DNA from: Hyphomicrobiaceae bacterium
GTDB lineage: Bacteria; Pseudomonadota; Alphaproteobacteria; Rhizobiales; Xanthobacteraceae
Reading direction: 5' to 3'
NCBI GenBank assembly: GCA_021324465.1
Contig: JAJPJB010000084.1
Location: forward strand, 54,823-118,822
DNA: 64,000 bases
A program made the position numbers and the translations under genes. Under the pieces are notes generated by a model. The model was not told the origin of the DNA and ran no database searches. It saw only the letters and a list, made by a program, of their open reading frames with translations. Shown here one piece after another: positions 25,701 through 34,149 of the stretch. The number at the start of each line of letters is the position of its first letter. Position 1 is the stretch's first letter.

Positions 25701-26043
25701 AATCGGCGGCCAACTGGATCTCGTCGATCGCCAGGAACGCAACATCGAGATCGCGCGGCATGGCTTCGACGGTCGCAACCCAGAACCGCGGATTGGGTGG
25801 CTTGATCTTCTCTTCACCGGTGATCAGCGCCACCGCCTCGGCTCCCACGCGCTCGACCGCGCGGTTGTAGACCTCGCGCGCCAGAAGCCGCAGCGGCAGC
25901 CCAATCAGGCCCGACGAATGCGCCAGCATCCGCTCGATCGCGAGATGGGTCTTCCCGGTATTGGTCGGACCAAGAACGGCGGTGACGCCGGCGCCACGGG
26001 CACGCAGGTCACGGTCGGCAGGCGGCGAAAACGAAATGGGCAT
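22780..26043 (-). CDS. SUV3-like (MgpS-type) ATP-dependent RNA helicase with long disordered tail
   Basis: A 1087-residue superfamily 2 helicase related to mitochondrial SUV3, a degradosome-type RNA helicase. Motif I is GPTNTGKTH (25-33) and motif II is DEIQ (107-110). The C-terminal RecA half shows YLVATDAIGMGLNLDVDHVA and AQIAGRAGRATRDGTFGTS. A SUV3-like helical C-terminal core follows to about residue 790 (KYGVRFGAYHIYLPGLLKP). The last 290 residues are Ala/Pro/Glu-rich, then Arg/Lys/Gly-rich (RRLRRRQGNRGHGG), probably an unstructured RNA-binding tail. It is upstream of and likely co-transcribed with the S4-domain gene. Confidence 0.92.
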   Translation of the reverse strand: MPISFSPPADRDLRARGAGVTAVLGPTNTGKTHLAIERMLAHSSGLIGLPLRLLAREVYNRAVERVGAEAVALITGEEKIKPPNPRFWVATVEAMPRDLDVAFLAIDEIQLAADFDRGHVFTDRMLNRRAREETLVLGAATMRPIVERLLPGASIVSRPRLSQLTFAGEKKLTRLPRRSAVVAFSAEEVYAIAELIRRQRGGAAVVLGALSPRTRNAQVDLYQSGEVDYLVATDAIGMGLNLDVDHVAFASDRKFDGYQYRKLSPAELAQIAGRAGRATRDGTFGTSGRCPPFDTELVHALESHTFEPVKLVQWRNSDLDFSSIGALQATLAAAPTESALARAPVAEDILVLDHAARDDDVRNMIGTPADVERLWDVCQLPDYRKIAPANHAELVVTLFGYLQREGRIATDWFAQQVLQADRTDGDIDTLSTRIAHIRTWTFAANRPDWLADPEHWQGVTRAVEDRLSDALHERLTERFVDRRTSVLIRRLRENATFEPQFNKSGEVVVEGHIIGRLDGFTFVPEASSGGSDAKALHNAAQKALAGEIAARAARLAEAPDEQFVLASDGTLRWTGAAVGKLVAGEDVLRPRVRIAADEHLTGPPRDSVEVRLEAFVKSHIEKLLGPLLQLAAAEDVTGIARGVAFQLVEALGVLDRARVAEEVKGLDQPARATLRKYGVRFGAYHIYLPGLLKPAPRTLATQLWALKNDGGDIKGRDELLHLAGSGRTSVPVNREIDAGLYRTAGYRVCGERAVRVDILERLADLIRPALAWREGAPGPKPPGAVIGGGFTVVGSMTSLTGASGEDFASILRSLGYRMDRRPKPPEPPQAAAATVPESADGATGFATAMAPEARDVTPAAEPVHEAGSQATAVSTEPAPPSEPASAVDTLSAAPDGEAPATASDQGAAPSSELSRAEPASAEPAPAGATEINAPEAPALIEVWMPGRSARADRERRRPRSRRDARDGQARRTGVAANAEPAAAGDPSSAQGARAEQQEPAPGAERGRRLRRRQGNRGHGGDKRLADQDHDRKGHKHRATLERERGQGGGQVKRFERRERDKAPDPNSPFAKLAALKAQLEADAKERR

Positions 26044-26380
26044 TAAGGTCCCGGCATTGACGCAAGCTTGGGCGCAACTGAGCGCAGCGCTTCTGTATCA
26101 CAATGTGACGCCGAACAGGCCTGTGCTTAAGGTGTGGAACGAGTCTGGAACGAATCGCGCCCGAATCGGCGACTCCCCGCCTGTTCGAATTCGTTCACGG
26201 CGATATATGGCATCTGGAGTGCGATTGAATACCAGATCGGGTGGAATCGATGATTCCAAAGCGCTGTTCCAGGGCCGGAAGCCTTAATGCGTCGCGCGAT
26301 CACGATTCCGCGGGGAGTCAAGGATCAGCCTCCTGTGGATAGCGGGGACGCTGCAACGCCCCGAGTCACCTTGGGCGCGC
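26044..26380. other. Intergenic region with a short hairpin
   Basis: About 340 bases separate the helicase and DUF3108 genes, both on the minus strand. I see no supported gene. A hairpin TGGAATC-GAT-GATTCCA (about 26241-26257) lies within it, beside sequence that loosely resembles the dispersed repeat at 15190-15298. The helicase promoter is probably here but no clear -35/-10 pair stands out. Confidence 0.45.
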
Positions 26381-27289
26381 CTACTGGGTCTTGGCGGCCG
26401 CGTGCGCGGGTTGCGCGATAGATACAAATTCGGTCGCCTGCAACAGACCGGTGCCAAGCGGCGTCGGCATGGAGAAGCGGAACGGCACCAGCACGCGTGT
26501 GCCGGAAATCGGCGCCAGCCAGACTTCGGCGTCGCGCAGTTCGATCAGATATTTGATGGCCGGCCGGTTCGGCACATAGCCCGAGATCGGGGTGAAATAG
26601 ACGGCGCAGACCACCGCGGGGCCCTCATAGCCGCGTTCCGCCTTGACGGTTTCGATGCGCTTGAACTCACTGCGCAGATCGTAGCGCACGCGCCCGTCGA
26701 ACACCGGAACCCTGCGGTTGCAGGCTTCGGGCGAAACCGGATCGCCGCTGCCGGGCACGCGGTTGAGCATCGATGTCATCGGATCGAGCACACCGTGGCG
26801 GTCGGCGTCGGTGAGCGGTATACGATCCGGCACCGGCGGCAATGGCGGCTCGACGGAAAAATCCGTCACGTTGCCGCCGACCAGCGTCAGCCGCACGTCA
26901 TCGACCTTGCGGTCGTAGATGATCGTCGCCCCGTAACTTGCGGGGATCGGCTGACCGCCGCTGACACTGCCGCGGACGGCGCCTGTGCCATGCGCCCCGG
27001 TGAAGAATTTTACGAGACCTGTGGTCGCCCCGCTCGCCGCAACGGTGTAGTGATTGTCGGAAATCTCGATGATCCAATTGCCATGGCCGATTTGAAGGCC
27101 GGCAAGGGTCGCAACATATTCGGCCTCGAGCCGGCCCTGGACACCGGCCTGACGATTGCCCTCTGCCGCGATCGCGGAAAGCGTTGCGCGGCCGGGGAAA
27201 TCGACGGCAAAGCGGGCCAACACGAAAAACGCCGCAGTGAGTGCGGCGGTGAAGGCCAAACGGCGCAGCGGTAATCGAGGAGCGGACAA
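26381..27289 (-). CDS. DUF3108 domain protein, exported
   Basis: A 302-residue protein with an N-terminal hydrophobic signal or anchor (LAFTAALTAAFFVLARFAV) and a beta-rich DUF3108 domain. Recognisable segments are LEAEYVATLAGLQIGHGNW, YGATIIYDRKVDDVRLTLV and the C-terminal AEVWLAPISGTRVLVPFRF. The family is periplasmic and of unknown function, and in alphaproteobacteria it is often located near rpmB, as here (divergent, 351-base gap). Two Cys residues (EACNRRV and VVCAVYF) could form a disulphide. Confidence 0.85.
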   Translation of the reverse strand: MSAPRLPLRRLAFTAALTAAFFVLARFAVDFPGRATLSAIAAEGNRQAGVQGRLEAEYVATLAGLQIGHGNWIIEISDNHYTVAASGATTGLVKFFTGAHGTGAVRGSVSGGQPIPASYGATIIYDRKVDDVRLTLVGGNVTDFSVEPPLPPVPDRIPLTDADRHGVLDPMTSMLNRVPGSGDPVSPEACNRRVPVFDGRVRYDLRSEFKRIETVKAERGYEGPAVVCAVYFTPISGYVPNRPAIKYLIELRDAEVWLAPISGTRVLVPFRFSMPTPLGTGLLQATEFVSIAQPAHAAAKTQ

Positions 27290-27640
27290 GCGTTTTCTCT
27301 ACAGGCGCAGAGCTAGCGCAAAACGGGAACCGGCGCCATTGTTGTGCCGGAGAATACGCCGTTTCTGTGGTTTCCGGCGCGCCTACCAACGCGAATTTCA
27401 GCGGAAAATCCCGCGCGAAGAGCGGATCAAGCCGTTAAGCGCATCATAATGGTCGTAGCCGTCCGGCACTGGCGCGGCGAAAGGCTCAACCTTGACGCTT
27501 TGGGCCGGTCTGACTATAGCTGCGCCGCCAATCTCCCCCTATCTTTCGGCACGCAGCCCATGATGCGGGAGCGAAAGACGTTTCGCGCGACTGGCATCTT
27601 TGGATTTGAACGAGCACTTTGAGCGAGAGGGCTTAGAATC
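27290..27640. other. Divergent promoter region between DUF3108 gene and rpmB
   Basis: This 351-base region holds the rpmB promoter listed separately. The DUF3108 promoter must lie in the left half, but I cannot place it. No RNA gene or repeat is apparent. Confidence 0.5.
27492..27520 (+). promoter_or_regulatory. Sigma-70-type promoter for rpmB
   Basis: TTGACG at 27492-27497 and TATAGC at 27515-27520 have the ideal 17-base spacing. The predicted start is near 27527, giving a leader of about 115 bases before the L28 gene. Confidence 0.65.
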
Positions 27641-27940
27641 ATGGCGTGGCGCTGCGAACTCACCGGCAAGGACCGTCAGATCGGCCACAAGGTGAGCCAT
27701 TCCAATCGCAAGACCAAGCGGCAGTTTCGGCCCAATCTGCTCAATGTCACCTTGATGTCGGATTCGCTCGGCCGACGCGTGCGGTTGCGCATTTCGGCCA
27801 ATGCCCTCAAGTCGGTCGACCATCGCGGCGGCCTTGACGCCTTCCTGCTCAAGGCCAAGGACGACGAACTCTCGCCGCGTGCGCGTGAGCTCAAGCGCCA
27901 GGTCGTGAAAAAGCGCGCGGAGGCGGCGTCGGTGGCGTAA
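27641..27940 (+). CDS. rpmB: 50S ribosomal protein L28
   Basis: L28 is a small basic protein of the large ribosomal subunit. The 99-residue product shows the family start [20 protein letters not shown], then [14 protein letters not shown] and [20 protein letters not shown]. The length matches the alphaproteobacterial form, which is longer than the 78-residue E. coli protein. It is a lone gene with its own promoter, as is usual in Hyphomicrobiales. The ATG follows a GAGAGGG stretch. Confidence 0.97.
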   Translation: MAWRCELTGKDRQIGHKVSHSNRKTKRQFRPNLLNVTLMSDSLGRRVRLRISANALKSVDHRGGLDAFLLKAKDDELSPRARELKRQVVKKRAEAASVA

Positions 27941-28001
27941 CGTGCATCGCCTCGCATCCCGCGACCACATGAGCGGCCCTTCAACCTGAAAATTTCAACG
28001 C

Positions 28002-29897
28002 TCACGCGTTCAACCGCCACCGCGTGCCCGGCCGCACACGCTCAGCCGCCGGATGCTCCTCGAACAGTTCGGCGAGTTTCTCGGTCATCACGCCGCCGAG
28101 CTCTTCGGCGTCCACGATGGTCACCGCACGCCGGTAGTAGCGCGTGACGTCATGGCCGATTCCGATCGCGATCAGCTCGACCGGCGAGCGCGTCTCGATA
28201 TCCTCGATGACCCAGCGCAGATGCCGTTCGAGGTAATTGCCGGGATTGACCGATAAAGTGGAGTCGTCGACCGGCGCGCCGTCGGAAATCATCATCAGGA
28301 TCTTGCGCGATTCCGGCCGCGCCAACAGCCGCCGATGCGCCCAATCCAGCGCCTCGCCGTCGATGTTTTCCTTCAGCAAGCCTTCGCGCATCATCAGTCC
28401 GAGATTTTTGCGCGAGCGGCGCCATGGCGCATCGGCGGCCTTGTAGACGATGTGACGCAGGTCGTTGAGCCGGCCTGGATTGGGCGGCTTGCCCTGCGCA
28501 AGCCACGCCTCGCGCGACTGTCCGCCTTTCCACGCCCGCGTCGTGAAACCCAGAATCTCCACTTTGACGCCGCAGCGCTCGAGCGTGCGCGCCAGAATGT
28601 CGGCGCAGGTCGCCGCGACCGTGATCGGCCGCCCGCGCATCGAACCGGAATTGTCCAGCAGCAGCGTCACCACGGTGTCGCGGAAATTCGTGTCCTTCTC
28701 GCGCTTGAATGACAACGGATGCAGCGGATCGACAATGACGCGCGTGAGCCGCGCCGGATCAAGCAGGCCCTCGTCGAGATCGAACTCCCAGGCGCGATTC
28801 TGCTGCGCGAGCAACAGCCGTTGCAGCCGATTGGCCAAGCGCGCCACGACGCCTTGCAAGTGCGAGAGCTGCTTGTCGAGATAGCCGCGCAGGCGATCGA
28901 GCTCTTCCGGCTCGCACAGTTCCTCGGCCCCGACCGTCTCGTCGAATTTCGCCGTGAACGGGCGATAATCCGGCCCGCGCGGCTCGTTGCGCTGCGGCCG
29001 TGGGCGCCACGGCTCGGCCGCGGTTTCCGATTCACCCATCTCGGCATCGTCGGCCATTTCGGCAGCGGGTGCATCGACCGCTTCCGACGAACTGTCGGGC
29101 AATTCATCGGCGGAAGCCTCCGCCTCGCTGGTCGTCTGATCGCTCTCGGCGGAATCGGTCGCCTCACCGTCCTCGCCGGTCTCGTCTTTCTGAGCCTGGT
29201 CGTCGCCCTCTTCGCCTTCTTCTTCGTCGGATTCGCTCGAGCGATCTTCGCCCATGTCGAGGCAGTCGAGCAGGTCATGCACGACATCGCCGAACCGCCG
29301 CTGATCATTGAGCACGCGCTCGAGCCGATCGAGATCGCGGCCGGCGCGCTCTTCGATCAAGGGCCGCCACAGATCGACGAGCTTGCGCGCCGCGGCTGGC
29401 GGCGCCAGGCCGGTCAGTCGTTCGCGCACCATCATGGCGAGCGCGTCCTCGATCGGCGCGTCTGCGCGATCGGTAATGTCGTCGAATTTGCCGCGATGAA
29501 AGCGATCGTCGAGCATGGCGGCAAGGTTCTTGGCGACGCCGCCCATGCGGCGCGCGCCAATCGCCTCGACGCGCGCTTGTTCGACGGCCTCGAAAACCGC
29601 GCGCGCCTGCTGGCCGCCGGGCGCGAGCTTGCGATGCACGACCGGGTCATGACAGGCAAGCCGCAGCGCGATCGAATCGGCGTGGCCGCGCACAATCGCG
29701 GCTTCGCGTTCGTTCAAACGGCGCGGCGGTTCCGGCAGGCGCGCTTTGCTGCCGGCGACACCGGGCCGTTCCGAGGCGAAATTGACTTCGAGATCGCCTT
29801 TGCCGGCGATCGCGCGCAGGCAGACGCCAACGGCGCGTTTGAACGGCTCGGTCGGCGCTTCCTTCGCGGCGGTCTTCGGTTTGATGTTCGAAGTCAT
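28002..29897 (-). CDS. cobT: Cobaltochelatase subunit CobT
   Basis: CobT and CobS form the AAA+/VWA chaperone complex that, with CobN, inserts cobalt into hydrogenobyrinate a,c-diamide in aerobic B12 synthesis. The 631-residue protein has an N-terminal CobT domain, a strongly acidic linker (about residues 215-300, runs of Glu/Asp/Ser) and a C-terminal VWA domain with the MIDAS motif [10 protein letters not shown] and [14 protein letters not shown]. Length and layout are standard. It follows cobS on the minus strand after 115 bases. cobN is not in the window, as is common when cobST sit apart from the main cob cluster. Confidence 0.97.
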   Translation of the reverse strand: MTSNIKPKTAAKEAPTEPFKRAVGVCLRAIAGKGDLEVNFASERPGVAGSKARLPEPPRRLNEREAAIVRGHADSIALRLACHDPVVHRKLAPGGQQARAVFEAVEQARVEAIGARRMGGVAKNLAAMLDDRFHRGKFDDITDRADAPIEDALAMMVRERLTGLAPPAAARKLVDLWRPLIEERAGRDLDRLERVLNDQRRFGDVVHDLLDCLDMGEDRSSESDEEEGEEGDDQAQKDETGEDGEATDSAESDQTTSEAEASADELPDSSSEAVDAPAAEMADDAEMGESETAAEPWRPRPQRNEPRGPDYRPFTAKFDETVGAEELCEPEELDRLRGYLDKQLSHLQGVVARLANRLQRLLLAQQNRAWEFDLDEGLLDPARLTRVIVDPLHPLSFKREKDTNFRDTVVTLLLDNSGSMRGRPITVAATCADILARTLERCGVKVEILGFTTRAWKGGQSREAWLAQGKPPNPGRLNDLRHIVYKAADAPWRRSRKNLGLMMREGLLKENIDGEALDWAHRRLLARPESRKILMMISDGAPVDDSTLSVNPGNYLERHLRWVIEDIETRSPVELIAIGIGHDVTRYYRRAVTIVDAEELGGVMTEKLAELFEEHPAAERVRPGTRWRLNA

Positions 29898-30012
29898 CGG
29901 CTGTCAGTCGGGGGTGCCGCGAAGCGGCAAACCCGGAATCCATAATCACAATGTTCGCAGTCTGATCTCATGGCCAGGGATCACGCCGTTGCCGCTTTCG
30001 CGGGATACGACG

Positions 30013-30999
30013 TCATGAAAGCGCCACGTTCACCGCGCTCTCCGGCAACTCCTGGCCGAAGCAGCGCTGATAGAATTCCGCCACCAGCGGACGCTCAAGC
30101 TCATCGCATTTATTGACGAAGGTCAGCCGGAAGGCGAAGCCGATATCATTGAAGATTTCGGCATTCTCCGCCCAGGTGATCACGGTGCGCGGACTCATCA
30201 CTGTGGAGATGTCGCCGTTCATGAAGGCATTGCGCGTCAAGTCGGCGACCCGCACCATCTTCGAGACGATGTCGCGGCCCTCCGCCGTTCGATAATGCTT
30301 CGCCTTGGCGAGCACGATGTCGACTTCATTGTCGTGCGGCAGATAGTTCAGCGTGGTAACGATCGACCAGCGGTCCATCTGGCCTTGGTTGATCTGCTGC
30401 GTGCCGTGATAGAGGCCCGACGTGTCGCCGAGCCCGACCGTGTTGGCGGTGGCGAACAAGCGAAACGCCGGATGCGGCTTGATCACTTTGTTCTGGTCGA
30501 GCAGCGTCAGGCGACCGGAGGACTCCAGCACGCGCTGAATCACGAACATCACATCGGGCCGGCCGGCGTCATATTCGTCGAAGCACAGGGCCACATTGTT
30601 CTGCAGCGCCCACGGCAGGATGCCGTCGCGGAACTCGGTGACCTGCATGCCTTCGCGGATCACGATGGCGTCCTTGCCGATCAGATCGACGCGGCTGATG
30701 TGGCTGTCGAGATTGACACGCACGCAGGGCCAATTCAGCCGCGCGGCAACCTGTTCGATATGCGTCGACTTGCCCGTGCCGTGATAGCCGGTGACGATGA
30801 CACGGCGGTTGCGGGCAAAGCCGGCGAGAATGGCAAGCGTGGTCGGCCGATCGAAGCGGTAATCCGGATCGGTATCGGGGACGTATTCGTCCGGCTCGGA
30901 AAAGGCCGGCACTTCGAGATCGCTGTCGATCCCGAAGACCTGGCGGACGGAAACCTTCATATCCGGTAAGCCGGACTCAGCATCTGTGGCAAGACTCAT
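30013..30999 (-). CDS. cobS: Cobaltochelatase subunit CobS
   Basis: CobS is the AAA+ ATPase partner of CobT. The 328-residue protein has a conserved N-terminus ([20 protein letters not shown]), Walker [10 protein letters not shown] (71-79), Walker [17 protein letters not shown], a sensor-type Asn in [11 protein letters not shown] and an arginine-rich lid. ATG at 30999 is preceded by GGAGG-like sequence (AACG ATG on the far side; GAGGAACG). The cobS-cobT order with a J-domain gene and bolA upstream is conserved in Hyphomicrobiales. Confidence 0.97.
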   Translation of the reverse strand: MSLATDAESGLPDMKVSVRQVFGIDSDLEVPAFSEPDEYVPDTDPDYRFDRPTTLAILAGFARNRRVIVTGYHGTGKSTHIEQVAARLNWPCVRVNLDSHISRVDLIGKDAIVIREGMQVTEFRDGILPWALQNNVALCFDEYDAGRPDVMFVIQRVLESSGRLTLLDQNKVIKPHPAFRLFATANTVGLGDTSGLYHGTQQINQGQMDRWSIVTTLNYLPHDNEVDIVLAKAKHYRTAEGRDIVSKMVRVADLTRNAFMNGDISTVMSPRTVITWAENAEIFNDIGFAFRLTFVNKCDELERPLVAEFYQRCFGQELPESAVNVALS

Positions 31000-31173
31000 C
31001 GTTCCTCCGTGACCACGGCAGGCAGCCCTAGGGTTATCGGCCTCGCGGTTCCGAGGCGCGCCAGGACTGTCACCAGCGGTCGGATTGGCCGGACAGGTTT
31101 AGCAGAAAGGCCCAAGCCGGTGAAAGTGGCGGCAGCCGCCGTGGAAAAGCCACCACAGCGGGCCTTTTGGCGT

Positions 31174-31815
31174 TCAGCAGAAACCTGCCGATTTCAAATA
31201 GTTGTAGGCTTGAATAATTTCCCGCAAGCGCGCTTCTGAGCCGCGGTCCCCACCATTGGCATCGGGATGGTGGCGCTTTACCAACATCTTGAATCTCGCT
31301 TTGATATCGGCGCGGTTGGCGTCGGCTTCAAGGCCGAGCACATCCAGCGCGCGGCGCTGCGCGTTGAAAATCTTGCGGCCCTCGGCCGCGCTTCGTGCAT
31401 GGCCCGCACCATGGTCGGTCCGGCGCCCCCCTGTCTCGCCGAACAGGGAGAACGGATCATTTGTCGTTTCCCAATCGATGCCGTGGAAATCGCGCGCCGC
31501 GCGACGTGCGCGCTTGCCGCCGAGCGCGCCCATTTTCCATGTCGGCCGGTGGCCGGTCAGTGCTTCCTTCTGGTATTGCGCAATCGCCTCCTCGCTCATG
31601 CCGGCGAAAAAATTGTACGAATTATTGTATTCACGGACATGTTCGAGACAGAACTGCCAGTATTCGTTGGCACGCAGCCGACCCTTGGGGGCGCGATGCG
31701 TCGCCGGGCCGCTGCATCCGGGCCACTGGCAGGGCGGCAGCTGCGCGCGCAAGCGGCGGTCCTGGTCCGGCTTCACCCGAATGCGATCAAACAGCGGCGA
31801 GTCGTTGCTCATCAT
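31174..31815 (-). CDS. J-domain (DnaJ-class) molecular chaperone
   Basis: A 213-residue protein with the J-domain at the C-terminus instead of the N-terminus: ALDVLGLEADANRADIKARF, then the HPD motif in LVKRHHPDANGGDRGSEARL. The N-terminal half has a Cys-containing patch (CQWPGCSGPATHRAPKGR) and NEYWQFCLEHVREYN, perhaps a metal site. J-proteins recruit DnaK to clients. The family is an alphaproteobacterial type found between bolA and cobS, which suggests a linked role with iron-sulphur or cobaltochelatase assembly (inference). Confidence 0.9.
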   Translation of the reverse strand: MMSNDSPLFDRIRVKPDQDRRLRAQLPPCQWPGCSGPATHRAPKGRLRANEYWQFCLEHVREYNNSYNFFAGMSEEAIAQYQKEALTGHRPTWKMGALGGKRARRAARDFHGIDWETTNDPFSLFGETGGRRTDHGAGHARSAAEGRKIFNAQRRALDVLGLEADANRADIKARFKMLVKRHHPDANGGDRGSEARLREIIQAYNYLKSAGFC

Positions 31816-31902
31816 TGCGATTATGCGGGAGCGTCGATTAAACCTTCAAGACTTGACACGCGACAAATCGGCCTATCGGGATTATCGCAGCTTGACCCAT
31901 TG

Positions 31903-31930
31903 TTGACCTTATCGTGACACTGCCTAGATT
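31903..31930 (+). promoter_or_regulatory. Candidate sigma-70 promoter for bolA
   Basis: TTGACC (31903-31908) and TAGATT (31925-31930) are 16 bases apart, about 100 bases before the bolA start. A second TTGACA at about 31853 has only a poor -10 match. Confidence 0.4.
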
Positions 31931-32031
31931 TCGACGCGTGCGTGACGGTCGTGATGCGGATTTTCATGCGCGGACGCCGCCAAGGCGGGTTTCAAGCCGA
32001 CTTTCCACACGATGCGTTAAGGCCTCCAACA

Positions 32032-32304
32032 ATGGGAATGCAGGATATCATCACAACAAAGCTGCTCGCGGCCTTCGCGCCGGAGAGCCTGCATGTCGAG
32101 GACGAGTCCCATTTGCACCACGGCCACGCCGGACACCGGCCGGGCGGCGAAAGTCATTTCCGTCTTTATATTGTGTCGAGCGTGTTTGCAGGAAAGAGCC
32201 GACTCGAGCGGCACCGCATGATTAACGCCGCCCTGGCGAGCGAGCTCAAAGGCCGCGTCCACGCGCTGGCCATCCACGCGCAAGCGCCGGGCGAGGCGAA
32301 ATAA
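32032..32304 (+). CDS. bolA: BolA family transcriptional/iron-sulphur regulator
   Basis: BolA proteins pair with monothiol glutaredoxins and act in iron-sulphur trafficking, and can bind DNA. The 90-residue product has the class II KH-like fold with HVEDESHLHHGHAGHRPGGE and HFRLYIVSSVFAGKSRLERH, including the conserved His in the loop and the RHRMINAAL signature. ATG at 32032 was chosen; an ATG at 32038 is equally possible. It is divergent from the J-domain gene. Confidence 0.94.
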   Translation: MGMQDIITTKLLAAFAPESLHVEDESHLHHGHAGHRPGGESHFRLYIVSSVFAGKSRLERHRMINAALASELKGRVHALAIHAQAPGEAK

Positions 32305-32311
32305 TTTTGGC

Positions 32312-32860
32312 CTACTGCTCGGAGAGCTGCGGCACGTAATCGATTTCGCGCAATAGACCCATCAGATCGAGCGCATGCGTGAACATCGCCAGCCTGCCGT
32401 CGGCAGTGCGCGGCCATTGCTCGGCCGGCCGATCCCAATAGAGCTCGACGCCGTTGTCGTCGGGATCGCGCAAATAAAGCGCTTCGCTCACGCCGTGGTC
32501 GGAGGCGCCCTCGAGCGGGATCTTGGCTTCGATGAGCCGGCGCAGCGCATCGGCGAGGCACGGGCGGGTCGGATACAGAATCGCCAGATGATAGAGGCCG
32601 GTGGTACCGAACGACGGTGGTGCGCCGCCGCGGCTCTCCCAGGTATTGAGCCCGATATGATGATGATAGCCGCCCGCGGAAATGAACGCCGCCTGCGCAC
32701 CGATGCGCTGCATCAGGTTGAAACCGAGCACGCCGCAATAAAAGGCGAGCGCGCGATCGATGTCGGCGACCTTGAGATGGACGTGACCGATGCGCACTCC
32801 GCTGTCGATCGGCGCGCTGGTTTGGTCAAGCGGAATTGGATTGCCTCGATTATTGCTCAT
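32312..32860 (-). CDS. VOC family (glyoxalase/bleomycin-resistance type) protein
   Basis: A 182-residue metalloenzyme-like protein with the VOC fold: IGHVHLKVADIDRALAFYCG, HHHIGLNTWESRGG, YHLAILYPTR and LYLRDPDDNGVELYWDRP (Glu metal ligand). It resembles catechol 2,3-dioxygenase-like proteins annotated in many alphaproteobacteria, of unknown substrate. The ATG overlaps the stop of the CorC-type gene (ATGA), so translation is coupled. A longer in-frame start would overlap the upstream gene and adds no conserved residues. Confidence 0.85.
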   Translation of the reverse strand: MSNNRGNPIPLDQTSAPIDSGVRIGHVHLKVADIDRALAFYCGVLGFNLMQRIGAQAAFISAGGYHHHIGLNTWESRGGAPPSFGTTGLYHLAILYPTRPCLADALRRLIEAKIPLEGASDHGVSEALYLRDPDDNGVELYWDRPAEQWPRTADGRLAMFTHALDLMGLLREIDYVPQLSEQ

Positions 32861-34149
32861 CAGTTTGCCTTTGCTGTGACCTTGCGGGTCAGCGGCGCGA
32901 CCCGCAAGGCTGTGATGCGATTGCGGGATTTGCGCAAAACCTGAAAGCGGAAGCCGTGGAAAGTAAAGCTCTGCCCTGGCTCGGGAATGGAGCGCGCCTC
33001 GTGGATGACCACGCCGGCGATGGTCGTCGCCTCGTCGTCGGGAATGTTCCAATCCATGACGCGGTTGAGATCGCGCACCGGCACGCCGCCGTCGACGTTG
33101 ACCGAGCCGTCCGGCAGCGGCCGCACGCCGGGAACGGCGATGTCATATTCATCGCTGATGTCGCCGACGATTTCTTCGACGATATCCTCGATGGTGACCA
33201 AACCTTCCAGCTCGCCATATTCATCGACAACCAGCGCAAACGGCGTCTTGCGGTTGCGGAACGCTTTGAGCTGTTCGCCCAGGGGCGTGGTGTCGGGCAC
33301 GAACCAGGGCGGCCGCGCCAGCGCTTCAATGTCGATTTTTTCGATGTCGCCCTGGGCGGCATGCAGCGCCCGCCACACCTCCTTGGCGTTGAGCACGCCG
33401 ATCACATTGTCGGGCGAGTCCCGCCACAGCGGAATGCGCGAGACGCCGGCGGCGAGGATCGCGTCGATCAGTTCACGCGGCGGCTCGTCGGCATCGAGCA
33501 TCACCATCTTGGTGCGATGGACCATCACATCGGACACCGTGAGCTCGCGCAGATTGAGCAGCCCGCCCATCATGTCGCGATCGAGCTTAGCGACCACGCC
33601 GGCGCGATGCAGGAGATCGACCGCGCCACGCAATTCCTCGTCGGGCGAGAGAATCGATTGGATCTTGCCGACCGGCATGCCGAGGCCGCGCAACATGTAT
33701 TTGACCGCCGACTCGACGACCCGAAGGAATGGCGAAAACCAGCGTACCGTGCGTTCGACCGGCTGCGCCACCAGAAGCGCGACGCGATCGGGTGCATTGA
33801 ATGCGGCCGTCTTCGGCAGCACTTCGGCGAAGACGAAAATCAACAGCGTCATGACAATGGTGGCATAGATTTCGCCGGCATTGCCGAAATAGGCGAGCAA
33901 CAGGCCGGTCAGCAAAGTCGAGGCCGCGATATTGGTGAAATTGTTGGCGAACAGGATGGCGCCGAGGAGTCGTTCGCGGCGCGCCCACAGCCGATTGACT
34001 ATGCCGGCATCGCGGTTGCCTTGCTTTTCCAGCCGCATCATGGCGGCGCGCGATGAGGCCGACAGAGCGGTCTCGCTTGCCGAGAAAAACGCCGAAATCA
34101 CCAGGCAGATAAAGACCGCCGAGACGGTCACCCAATCAACGAGGCTCAT
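32860..34149 (-). CDS. CNNM/CorC family transporter-like membrane protein
   Basis: A 429-residue protein with an N-terminal DUF21/CNNM transmembrane domain (VISAFFSASETALSASSRAA, then LFANNFTNIAASTLLTGLL), two CBS domains (SDVMVHRTKMVMLDADE; PPWFVPDTTPLGEQLKAF) and a C-terminal CorC/HlyC domain (NRVMDWNIPDDEATTIAGVV). Family members are linked to magnesium or cobalt efflux; older labels call them haemolysins. The ATG overlaps the aroB stop (ATGA), and the VOC gene overlaps in turn, so aroK-aroB-corC-VOC form one coupled operon. Confidence 0.92.
   Translation of the reverse strand: MSLVDWVTVSAVFICLVISAFFSASETALSASSRAAMMRLEKQGNRDAGIVNRLWARRERLLGAILFANNFTNIAASTLLTGLLLAYFGNAGEIYATIVMTLLIFVFAEVLPKTAAFNAPDRVALLVAQPVERTVRWFSPFLRVVESAVKYMLRGLGMPVGKIQSILSPDEELRGAVDLLHRAGVVAKLDRDMMGGLLNLRELTVSDVMVHRTKMVMLDADEPPRELIDAILAAGVSRIPLWRDSPDNVIGVLNAKEVWRALHAAQGDIEKIDIEALARPPWFVPDTTPLGEQLKAFRNRKTPFALVVDEYGELEGLVTIEDIVEEIVGDISDEYDIAVPGVRPLPDGSVNVDGGVPVRDLNRVMDWNIPDDEATTIAGVVIHEARSIPEPGQSFTFHGFRFQVLRKSRNRITALRVAPLTRKVTAKAN

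Noticed and set aside
28719..29945. Open frame of 408 codons antisense to cobT
   Set aside because: Repetitive hydrophobic and Arg runs arise from the complement of the acidic cobT linker. No family resemblance.
31000..31173. Cobalamin riboswitch upstream of cobS
   Set aside because: I looked for the B12-box pattern on the minus strand and did not find it.
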